NCBI GenBank assembly: GCA_030147505.1
Contig: JASBVG010000025.1
Span: 62,001 to 126,000, forward strand
Source of the DNA: Tardiphaga sp.
GTDB taxonomy: Bacteria; Pseudomonadota; Alphaproteobacteria; Rhizobiales; Xanthobacteraceae
Length of the DNA stretch: 64,000 nt
Reading direction: 5' to 3'
Shown here: one piece after another, positions 1 to 7,090 of the stretch
How positions within the stretch are numbered: the first letter of the stretch is position 1
Layout: every line of letters begins with the position of its first letter
The notes under the pieces: generated by a model
The model's database searches: none
Told to the model about the DNA's origin: nothing
Seen by the model: the letters and a program-made list of their open reading frames with translations, nothing else
Made by a program: the position numbers and the translations under genes

Positions 1-1
1 G

Positions 2-526
2 TTTCATGTGCTCGCCACGCAAAACCCGCTGGAACAGGAAGGCACCTACCCGCTGCCGGAAGCGCAGCTCGACCGTTTTCTGATGGAAATCGACGTCGAT
101 TATCCCGACCGCGACGCCGAGCGCCGCATCCTGTTCGAAACCACCGGCGCCGAAGAAACCACCGCCAAGGCTACGGTGACCATCGAGACATTGCTGACCG
201 CGCAGCGGCTGGTGCGCCGTCTGCCGGTCGGCGACAGCGTGGTCGAAGCGATCCTGACGCTGGTGCGCTCCGCGCGTCCCGGCCCGGATGCCGGCGAGGC
301 CTCCAAACTGATCGCCTGGGGCCCCGGCCCGCGCGCCTCGCAATCGCTGATGCTTGCGGTGCGCGCCCGTGCATTGCTCGACGGCCGCCTCGCGCCGTCC
401 ATCGACGACGTGCTCGATCTCGCCGAACCGATCCTGAAACACCGCATGGCGCTGACCTTCTCGGCACGCGCCGAAGGCCGCACGGTCGCCGACGTGATCG
501 GCCAGCTCAAGTCACGGATCGGTTGA
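2..526 (+). CDS. MoxR family AAA+ ATPase, C-terminal part (5' end outside window)
   Basis: The reading frame is open from the first bases and lacks its start, so this is the C-terminal ~174 residues of a MoxR-type AAA+ ATPase. The opening residues [20 protein letters not shown] are the highly conserved MoxR stretch around sensor 1, followed by AQLDRFL. The remainder is the small helical lid domain ending in GQLKSRIG. MoxR proteins act as chaperone-like ATPases for partner proteins with VWA or MIDAS domains. The stop codon overlaps the ATG of the DUF58 gene by one base (TGATG), so the genes are translationally coupled. Family assignment is secure; the substrate is unknown. Confidence 0.93.
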   Translation, partial: FHVLATQNPLEQEGTYPLPEAQLDRFLMEIDVDYPDRDAERRILFETTGAEETTAKATVTIETLLTAQRLVRRLPVGDSVVEAILTLVRSARPGPDAGEASKLIAWGPGPRASQSLMLAVRARALLDGRLAPSIDDVLDLAEPILKHRMALTFSARAEGRTVADVIGQLKSRIG

Positions 527-1467
527 TGGCCGCAGCGCCGGATCACGCCACACAGGAAATTCTGGCAGTCCGCCGTGCCGACGGCGAGAGCCGCTCGCTC
601 GCCGCCTCGCTGCCGCGTCTCGTGCTGGAAGCGCGGCGCATTTCCGCGACCGTGATTCACGGCCTGCATGGCCGCCGCCGCGCCGGCCATGGCGAGAGCT
701 TCTGGCAATATCGCCGCTTCGTGTCCGGCGAGCCGTCGCAGAATGTGGACTGGCGCCGCTCCGCGCGTGATGATCATCTCTATGTGCGCGAGCAGGAATG
801 GGAAGCGGCGCATACGATCTGGCTCTGGCCCGACCGTTCACTGTCCATGGCTTTCGCGTCGAAAGGCGCGCGTGACTCCAAGCTGGAACGCGCGCTGATC
901 GTCACCTTCGCACTGGCCGAACTGCTCGTCTCCGGCGGCGAACGCGTCGGCATACCGGGCCTGATGAATCCGACCTCCAGCCGCAACGTCATCGACAAGA
1001 TGGCACAGGCAATGCTGCATGACGCGACCCATCGCGACAGCCTGCCGCCGGCCTTTGTGCCCTCGGCCTTGTCGGAAGTCGTGGTGCTCGGCGATTTCTG
1101 GTCGCCGATGTCGGAGATCAGGACGATGCTGGCGGCGCTGTCCTCGGCCGGTGCCCATGGCACGCTGGTACAGATCGTCGATCCCGCGGAGGAAACGTTC
1201 CCCTATTCCGGCCGTGTCGAATTCGTCGAGCCGGAAAGCGGCAACACGATCACCGCCGGTCGCGCGCAGACCTGGGCGGAGGACTATGTCGCCCGCGTTG
1301 CTGCCCATCGCGATGAAATCCGCAGCGAGACCGCCAAGCTCGGTTGGCTGTTCTCGACGCACACGACGGATCGCTCCGCCGCCGAACTGCTGCTGTTTCT
1401 GCACGCGGGCATGGCAGTCAATCGCGCCGCAGGCGGCAGCATGGTCAAAGTGGGACGCTCGGCATGA
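526..1467 (+). CDS. DUF58 domain-containing protein
   Basis: A 313-residue protein with the DUF58 core. The pattern from YRRFVSGEPSQNVDWR to ARDDHLYVREQEWE (about residues 60-95) is the family hallmark. The C-terminal part resembles a degenerate VWA fold. DUF58 proteins are almost always next to moxR and are thought to be MoxR clients or adaptors at the membrane. An in-frame TTG lies one codon upstream, but the ATG at 526, which overlaps the moxR stop by one base, is the better start. The stop overlaps the next start as ATGA. The molecular function is not known. Confidence 0.9.
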   Translation: MAAAPDHATQEILAVRRADGESRSLAASLPRLVLEARRISATVIHGLHGRRRAGHGESFWQYRRFVSGEPSQNVDWRRSARDDHLYVREQEWEAAHTIWLWPDRSLSMAFASKGARDSKLERALIVTFALAELLVSGGERVGIPGLMNPTSSRNVIDKMAQAMLHDATHRDSLPPAFVPSALSEVVVLGDFWSPMSEIRTMLAALSSAGAHGTLVQIVDPAEETFPYSGRVEFVEPESGNTITAGRAQTWAEDYVARVAAHRDEIRSETAKLGWLFSTHTTDRSAAELLLFLHAGMAVNRAAGGSMVKVGRSA

Positions 1468-4280
1468 TCGGTGGCTTCCCGCTCGCATTCGCACAGCCGC
1501 TGATGCTGCTCGGCCTGGTCTCGCTGCCGGTGTTGTGGTGGCTGCTGCGCGTGATGCCGCCGCGCCCGCAGCGCATCGCCTTCCCGCCGACACGGCTGCT
1601 GTTCGAGATCGCGCCGAAAGAAGAAACGCCGTCGCGCTCGCCGTGGTGGCTGACGCTGCTGCGCCTGCTGGCCGCTGCGCTGGTGATCTTCGCCGCGGCA
1701 GGGCCGATCTGGAATCCGCAGACTGGCCCCAGCGCCTCGACGGCGCCGCTGACGATCCTGCTCGACGACGGCTGGTCTTCCGCAGCGAGTTGGGACGCGC
1801 GCATCCGCGCCGCTGACGAGCTGATTGCCAATGCCGACAATAATCGCCGCGGCGTCGCGCTGGTGCCGCTGTCGGAACCGACGCGCGACATCACGCTGCT
1901 GCCCGGCGGCACCGCGCGCGTGGCGCTGCGCCAGTTATCGCCCAAGCCCTATTCGATCGACCGCGTAGAAACGCTGCCCTCGCTGGAGCGCTTCCTGAAG
2001 GCCACCGGCGACAGCGAGATCGTCTGGCTGTCCGACGGCGTCGATACCGGCCGCGGCAGCGATTTCACCCAGGGCCTCGCCAGGACCATCGGCGATCGCA
2101 CATTGACCATCTATGACAGCGGCGCTGCGCCCGCGCATGCGCTGGTTGCTGCGGAGAATGCGGCAGCGAAGATGACCGTGAAGGTGCTGCGCGCCGGAGC
2201 AGGTAGTCCTGAAGCGGGTATCGTGCGCGGGCTCGACGCCAAGGGCTCGCCGGTGGGCGAAGCGAAATTTCTGTTCGCACCTAGTGAGCACGAAACCGAA
2301 GCTGCGTTCGATCTGCCGGTCGAACTGCGCAACGACATCGCGCGCCTCGAAATCTCCGGCGAGCGCTCGGCCGGTGCGGTGCAATTGCTCGACAAGCGCT
2401 GGCGCCGCCGCGCCATCGGCATCGTATCCGGCACGACGAGCGACACCGCCCAGCCTCTGCTCGCCTCGACCTTCTATCTCACTCGCGCACTTGCGCCCTT
2501 CGCCGATGTGCGGCAGGGCGACCGCGGCGCGCCGCAGCAGGCGATCGCGCAGTTCCTCGATCAGAAACTGCCGATGATCGTGCTCGCCGATGTCGGCACG
2601 CTGTCGCCGGAGATCCGTGAGCGCCTCAATGCCTGGATCGACAATGGCGGCGTGCTGGTGCGCTTCGCCGGTCCGCGCCTCGCGCAGGCCGAGGACGACC
2701 TCGTGCCGGTGAAACTGCGCCGCGGCGACCGCAATCTGGGCGGCTCGCTGACCTGGGAGAAACCGCAGCATCTCGCCGCCTTCGCCGCCGACGGCCCATT
2801 CGCCGGCCTCGCCGTCCCGAAGGATATCACCGTGAACCGTCAGGTGCTGGCCGAGCCGAATGCGGCGCTGGCCTCCAAAAGCTGGGCGACGCTGGAAGAC
2901 GGCACCCCGCTGGTCACCGGCGAGCGCCGCGGCAAGGGCCTTGTCACGCTGTTTCATGTCAGCGCCGACATGCGCTGGTCGGACCTGCCTCTGTCCGGCA
3001 CGTTCGTGGAAATGCTGCGCAGGGTCGTCGATATCTCCGGTTACACTTCCACGCCCGGCGCCGGTGTTGCCGGCGAGACCGGCACGGAAACCGTCGCGCC
3101 GCTGCGCACGCTCGATGGCTTCGGCGCCTTCGGTCCGCCGCCCTCGACGGCGAAGCCGCTCTCGGCGGACTATCGCGACCGCGCGACGTCGGAACATCCG
3201 CCCGGCCTCTACGGTCCCGCCGACGGCCCGCTCGCCGTCAATGCTCTCGCCTCTGCAGATCGGATCGCACCGCTGGACTTCTCCGCGCTGAAGGCCAATC
3301 GCGCCAGCTACACCAATGCCGAGCCGCGCGATCTCCGCGGCATCCTGCTCTCGACGGCGCTCGCGCTGTTCCTGGTCGATGCGATCATCGTCGCGCTGCT
3401 CGGCGGCGCCATCGCCTCGCTGTTCCGCCGCCGCACGGTGTCAGCCGTGCTCGCCGTTGCGCTGGCGCTCGGCGCGGTAACCGGTATGCCGACGCAGCTG
3501 CGCGCCGATCAGGCCAGCGATGATTTTGCCATCAAGGCGGTGTCGCAGACGCGGCTCGCTTACGTCGTCACCGGCAATGCAGACGTGGATTCCATCGTGA
3601 AGTCCGGCCTCACCGGCCTGACCTTGTTTCTGGCCCAGCGCACCGCACTGGAAGCCGGCGAACCGGTCGGCATCGATCCGGCGAAAGATGAACTCTCGTT
3701 CTTCCCGCTGATCTATTGGCCCATTATCCCCGGCGCGCCGAAACCGCCGCAGGAAGCGATCAACCGTATCGACGCCTATATGAAGCAGGGCGGCACGGTG
3801 TTGTTCGATACGCGCGATGCCGTGGAAGCACCGGCCGGACCGAACGGCGAGTCGCAGACGCCCGGCATGCAGACCCTGCGCACTATCCTGTCCTCGCTGG
3901 ATGTCCCCGAACTCGAGCCGGTGCCGCCGGCCCATGTGCTGACCAAGACCTTCTTCCTGCTGAGCGACTTTCCCGGCCGCTTCAATTCCGGCCCGACCTG
4001 GGTGGAAGCCCTGCCGCGCGATGACACCGATGAAGCGGCGTCGCGTCCCGCCCGCGGCGGCGACGGCGTGTCGCCGATCATCATTACCTCGAACGATTTT
4101 GCGGGCGCATGGGCGATGCGCCCGGACGGCCAGCCGATGCTGCCGATGGTGCCCGGCGAACCGCGCCAGCGCGAATTCGCCTTCCGCGCCGGCGTCAACA
4201 TCGTGATGTACACGCTGACCGGCAACTACAAGGCCGACCAGGTGCACGCGCCCGCCCTCATCGAACGTCTCGGTCAATAG
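1464..4280 (+). CDS. Large membrane protein: BatA-like N-terminus plus DUF4159
   Basis: A 938-residue protein whose ATG at 1464 overlaps the DUF58 stop by four bases. The first ~85 residues carry two membrane segments (PLMLLGLVSLPVLWWLLRV, then LLRLLAAALVIFAAAGPIW) as in BatA proteins. A VWA-like region follows, but where aerotolerance proteins have the metal-site motif DxSxS this one reads LLDDGWSSA, so a canonical MIDAS looks absent. Another membrane pair is near residues 625-680, and the C-terminal ~250 residues match DUF4159 (FFPLIYWPIIPGAP and the glutamine-amidotransferase-like fold). It is predicted to work with MoxR and DUF58 at the cell envelope. The precise function is unknown. Confidence 0.88.
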   Translation: MIGGFPLAFAQPLMLLGLVSLPVLWWLLRVMPPRPQRIAFPPTRLLFEIAPKEETPSRSPWWLTLLRLLAAALVIFAAAGPIWNPQTGPSASTAPLTILLDDGWSSAASWDARIRAADELIANADNNRRGVALVPLSEPTRDITLLPGGTARVALRQLSPKPYSIDRVETLPSLERFLKATGDSEIVWLSDGVDTGRGSDFTQGLARTIGDRTLTIYDSGAAPAHALVAAENAAAKMTVKVLRAGAGSPEAGIVRGLDAKGSPVGEAKFLFAPSEHETEAAFDLPVELRNDIARLEISGERSAGAVQLLDKRWRRRAIGIVSGTTSDTAQPLLASTFYLTRALAPFADVRQGDRGAPQQAIAQFLDQKLPMIVLADVGTLSPEIRERLNAWIDNGGVLVRFAGPRLAQAEDDLVPVKLRRGDRNLGGSLTWEKPQHLAAFAADGPFAGLAVPKDITVNRQVLAEPNAALASKSWATLEDGTPLVTGERRGKGLVTLFHVSADMRWSDLPLSGTFVEMLRRVVDISGYTSTPGAGVAGETGTETVAPLRTLDGFGAFGPPPSTAKPLSADYRDRATSEHPPGLYGPADGPLAVNALASADRIAPLDFSALKANRASYTNAEPRDLRGILLSTALALFLVDAIIVALLGGAIASLFRRRTVSAVLAVALALGAVTGMPTQLRADQASDDFAIKAVSQTRLAYVVTGNADVDSIVKSGLTGLTLFLAQRTALEAGEPVGIDPAKDELSFFPLIYWPIIPGAPKPPQEAINRIDAYMKQGGTVLFDTRDAVEAPAGPNGESQTPGMQTLRTILSSLDVPELEPVPPAHVLTKTFFLLSDFPGRFNSGPTWVEALPRDDTDEAASRPARGGDGVSPIIITSNDFAGAWAMRPDGQPMLPMVPGEPRQREFAFRAGVNIVMYTLTGNYKADQVHAPALIERLGQ

Positions 4281-4289
4281 GAGCGCGGC

Positions 4290-6353
4290 ATGCAATATGG
4301 CATCGCATTCACGCCCCTCGTCCCGACGCTGGTCCTCTGGATCGGCCTGGCGGCCATCGTCGTCATCGCCGCGCTGCTGCTGCTCGGCCGCGCACGCGGT
4401 GCCGCCATTCGCGTGGCTGCGCTGGTGCTGATCCTGCTCGCGCTCGCCAATCCGTCCTTCACGCGCGAAGAGCGCGAGCCGTTGACCTCGGTCGCCGCTG
4501 TCATCATCGACAAGAGCCCGAGCCAGTCCTTCGGCGATCGCACGAAGCAAACCGAAGACGCCACGAAGCAACTCGTCGATCGGCTCAAGCAGGTCAAAGG
4601 CCTCGAAGTCCGCACCGTCGAAGCCGGTCAGGCCGATGGCGAGACCGATGGCACGAAACTGTTCGGCGCATTGTCATCCGCCCTCTCCGACGTCCCCAGC
4701 GATCGCGTCGCCGGCGCCTTCCTGATCACCGATGGCCGCGTGCACGACATTCCCGCCAATCTCGCCGGCCTCGGCTTCAAGGCGCCGCTGCATGCGCTGA
4801 TCACCGGCGCCAGAGACGAACGCGACCGCCGCATCGCCATCACCGCCGCGCCACGCTTCGGCATCGTCGGGCAATCTCAGAAAGTCACCTTCCGCCTCGA
4901 CGATCAGGGCGTCAGCAACGAACGCGCCCGCGTTACCATCCGCCGCGACGGTGACACCATCGGCGAACGCCAGATGGTGTCGGGCCAGACCATCAGCGTG
5001 GATGTCGATATCAAACATGCCGGCCCGAACATCGTCGAGATCGAGGCCTCGCCCATCGACAACGAGCTCACCCTCGTGAACAACCGCGCCGTGGTCGCCA
5101 TCGACGGTGTGCGCGACAAGCTGCGCGTCCTGCTGGTCTCTGGCGAACCGCATTCCGGCGAGCGCACCTGGCGTAATCTCTTGAAGTCCGATGCCTCCAT
5201 CGACCTCGTACACTTCACGATTCTCCGCCCGCCGGAGAAGCAGGACGGCACGCCAATCAACGAACTGTCGCTGATCGCCTTCCCGACCCGCGAGCTGTTC
5301 CAGCAGAAGATCCACGAATTCCAGCTGATCATCTTCGATCGCTATGCCCGCCAGGGCGTGCTGCCGATCGCCTATTTCGACAATATCGCGCGCTATGTGC
5401 GCAATGGCGGCGCGGTGCTGGTCTCCGCCGGCCCGGACTATGCATCGAATACCAGCATCTGGCGCACGCCGCTCGACTCGGTGCTGCCCGCCGAGCCCGT
5501 CGGCGTCAGCGAAAAGCCGTTCTATGCGCATCTCTCCGATGTCGGCAAACGCCATCCGGTGACCCGCGGCCTCGAAGGCGCGAGCAGCGAACCGCCGAAA
5601 TGGAGCCGCTTCTTCCGCACGGTCGAGACGCGCAACACCACCACGCCGCCCGTCATGACCGGCGCCGATGGCAAGCCACTGCTGCTGCTGTCGCGCTCCG
5701 GCGAAGGCCGCGTCGCGCTGCTGCTGTCCGATCACATCTGGCTGTGGGCCCGCGGCTATGAAGGTGGCGGCCCGCATCTCGATCTGCTGCGCCGTATGTC
5801 GCATTGGCTGATGAAGCAGCCGGATCTCGAAGAGGAATCACTGAAGCTGCAGACCCAGGCCAAGGATCTGGTCGTGCTGCGCCAGACCATGGGCGACAAT
5901 GTCAGCCCGGTCACCGTCACCTCGCCCTCGGGCAAGACTCGCGAACTGACGCTGACCGCCGGCGAGCCCGGCCAGTGGCGCGCGACCACGCCGGCGGACG
6001 AACTCGGCCTCTGGCAGGCCACCGACGGCACGCTGAAGGCGCTGATCAATGTCGGCCCGGTCAATCCGAAGGAGTTTTCGGAGGTGACCTCGACCACCGA
6101 CATGCTGAAGCCGCTCGCGCAGGCGAGCGGCGGCGATGCGCGGCGACTCAATGAGGGCGCGGGCATCGAGGTGCCGCGCGTGGTGCCGGTGCGATCGTCC
6201 ACCACCTTCCGCGGCGACGGCTGGATGGGCGTCCACATGCGCGACGCCAGCGTGGTCCGCGGCGTCGGCGTGCTGCCGATGTTTGCCGGTGTGATCGGGC
6301 TGTTGCTGCTGCTCGGCGCATTCGCGGCGACGTGGCTGCGAGAGAGTCGCTAA
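4290..6353 (+). CDS. Conserved membrane protein of the MoxR operon (VWA / GATase1-like)
   Basis: A 687-residue protein, nine bases after the previous gene with AGGAG before its ATG, hence the last gene of the moxR operon. Two N-terminal hydrophobic helices (about residues 10-55) precede an extracytoplasmic region beginning VAAVIIDKSPSQSF, which resembles a VWA first strand. The mid-region (QLIIFDRYARQGVLPIAYFDN and NGGAVLVSAGPDY) resembles the class I glutamine amidotransferase fold without a visible catalytic Cys. A single membrane helix (residues ~660-680) ends in WLRESR. It probably forms a membrane complex with the preceding DUF4159 protein. No enzymatic role can be assigned. Confidence 0.85.
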   Translation: MQYGIAFTPLVPTLVLWIGLAAIVVIAALLLLGRARGAAIRVAALVLILLALANPSFTREEREPLTSVAAVIIDKSPSQSFGDRTKQTEDATKQLVDRLKQVKGLEVRTVEAGQADGETDGTKLFGALSSALSDVPSDRVAGAFLITDGRVHDIPANLAGLGFKAPLHALITGARDERDRRIAITAAPRFGIVGQSQKVTFRLDDQGVSNERARVTIRRDGDTIGERQMVSGQTISVDVDIKHAGPNIVEIEASPIDNELTLVNNRAVVAIDGVRDKLRVLLVSGEPHSGERTWRNLLKSDASIDLVHFTILRPPEKQDGTPINELSLIAFPTRELFQQKIHEFQLIIFDRYARQGVLPIAYFDNIARYVRNGGAVLVSAGPDYASNTSIWRTPLDSVLPAEPVGVSEKPFYAHLSDVGKRHPVTRGLEGASSEPPKWSRFFRTVETRNTTTPPVMTGADGKPLLLLSRSGEGRVALLLSDHIWLWARGYEGGGPHLDLLRRMSHWLMKQPDLEEESLKLQTQAKDLVVLRQTMGDNVSPVTVTSPSGKTRELTLTAGEPGQWRATTPADELGLWQATDGTLKALINVGPVNPKEFSEVTSTTDMLKPLAQASGGDARRLNEGAGIEVPRVVPVRSSTTFRGDGWMGVHMRDASVVRGVGVLPMFAGVIGLLLLLGAFAATWLRESR

Positions 6354-6356
6354 CCT

Positions 6357-6446
6357 GTAGCCTGCATGGAGCGTAGCGTAATGCAGGGACCGGAGAACCA
6401 ATTGAAACGCTGGTCCCCGGATTACGCTGCGCTCCATCCGGGCTAC
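6357..6446. repeat. Palindromic intergenic repeat, copy 1 (GTAGCC...GGCTAC family)
   Basis: An imperfect inverted repeat whose right arm, 6415-6446, contains GGATTACGCTGCGCTCCATC and ends in GGCTAC. The left arm begins GTAGCC and contains GGAGCGTAGCGTAAT. The right arm recurs at 51868-51899 with one visible mismatch. It lies just after a stop codon and carries no ORF. It is a family-typical dispersed palindrome, likely transcribed as a hairpin. Confidence 0.8.
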
Positions 6447-6511
6447 GGGGCCGGAGCGTTACCCAAATCCCACAGCCCACGACCCTCTCGCCTTCGACAC
6501 ACCCCCACCCG

Positions 6512-6555
6512 TTGACACCACGCCCCTCACCGCGCGATGTTATATTATAACATCG
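6512..6555 (+). promoter_or_regulatory. Promoter -35 box and Zur-box-like operator
   Basis: A perfect TTGACA at 6512-6517 is followed by a 21-bp perfect palindrome at 6535-6555: two 10-bp arms (CGATGTTATA / TATAACATCG) around a central T. The core TGTTATA-N-TATAACA matches what I know of alphaproteobacterial Zur operators. It covers the position expected for the -10 box, so a bound repressor would block RNA polymerase. It lies 46 bases before the ATG of the DUF2946 gene and upstream of a ZnuD-like receptor. Assignment to Zur is inference from sequence and context. Confidence 0.75.
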
Positions 6556-6601
6556 GTATTGGCTGACCTCTCCGCCATCCGATGTCGGGGCGCCTTTGGG
6601 C

Positions 6602-6967
6602 ATGAAGTGGTTTCGAGCAAATATCAGGCAGGGAGCAAAGCTGGCGCTGTTCGCGTTGGTTGTGCAGTTCGTCCTGTCGCTCGGCCATATGCATATCGAC
6701 CGAGCCCATGCCATTGCGGCCGGCCCGCCCGTCGCCGCCATGCAAATGCAGGCAGATCACGACAGCGATCACCATGAGCATCGCGCCACCGATCCTTGCT
6801 GTATATGCGCCGTCATGGCGATGGCCGCGACGGCTTTGTTCTCAAAGCCACCCGCGCTGCAATTGCTGCAAGCGGTGGAGTTCGTCTATCGGCTGACACG
6901 TGCCGAATTCGACCATCTCACGGCCATCAGCGGCGCGCAGCAACCACGCGGCCCTCCCGCCTCCTGA
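6602..6967 (+). CDS. DUF2946 family small His/Cys-rich protein
   Basis: A 121-residue protein with an N-terminal hydrophobic helix (LALFALVVQFVLSL, residues ~14-28) that may be a signal or anchor. A metal-binding-looking stretch follows: DHDSDHHEH at residues 52-60 and CCIC at 66-69. A second hydrophobic patch follows. DUF2946 proteins often occur beside metal-related TonB receptors. I chose the ATG at 6602 rather than the TTG two codons earlier. The ribosome binding site is weak. The gene sits between a Zur-box-like operator and a ZnuD-like receptor, suggesting a role in zinc handling in the periplasm or inner membrane. No function has been shown that I know of. Confidence 0.8.
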   Translation: MKWFRANIRQGAKLALFALVVQFVLSLGHMHIDRAHAIAAGPPVAAMQMQADHDSDHHEHRATDPCCICAVMAMAATALFSKPPALQLLQAVEFVYRLTRAEFDHLTAISGAQQPRGPPAS

Positions 6968-7083
6968 CTTCACCAGCGACCACCGTCGCCACGACTCCGT
7001 CGTGGCGGTGCATCCGAAGTGAAATTTGCATCACCGCAAGTGCCGGCGACGTCGCGATATCCGCGCGGCCGGTGAAGTCAGGA
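6962..7083 (+). other. Inverted repeat joining a stop codon to the next ribosome binding site
   Basis: A 13-bp perfect inverted repeat: TCCTGACTTCACC at 6962-6974 and its complement at 7071-7083. The left arm contains the stop codon of the DUF2946 gene (6965-6967). The right arm contains the AGGA ribosome binding site of the TonB receptor gene. A smaller perfect hairpin (CGCCACGAC / GTCGTGGCG, loop TCC) is nested at 6987-7007. In mRNA this could hide the receptor's ribosome binding site until ribosomes reach the upstream stop. The regulatory role is inference. Confidence 0.6.
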
Positions 7084-7090
7084 CCACTCC

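Noticed and set aside
6357-6446. Inverted repeat as an insertion-sequence remnant
   Set aside because: No transposase fragment or target duplication is visible, and a second copy is the same short element without internal coding.
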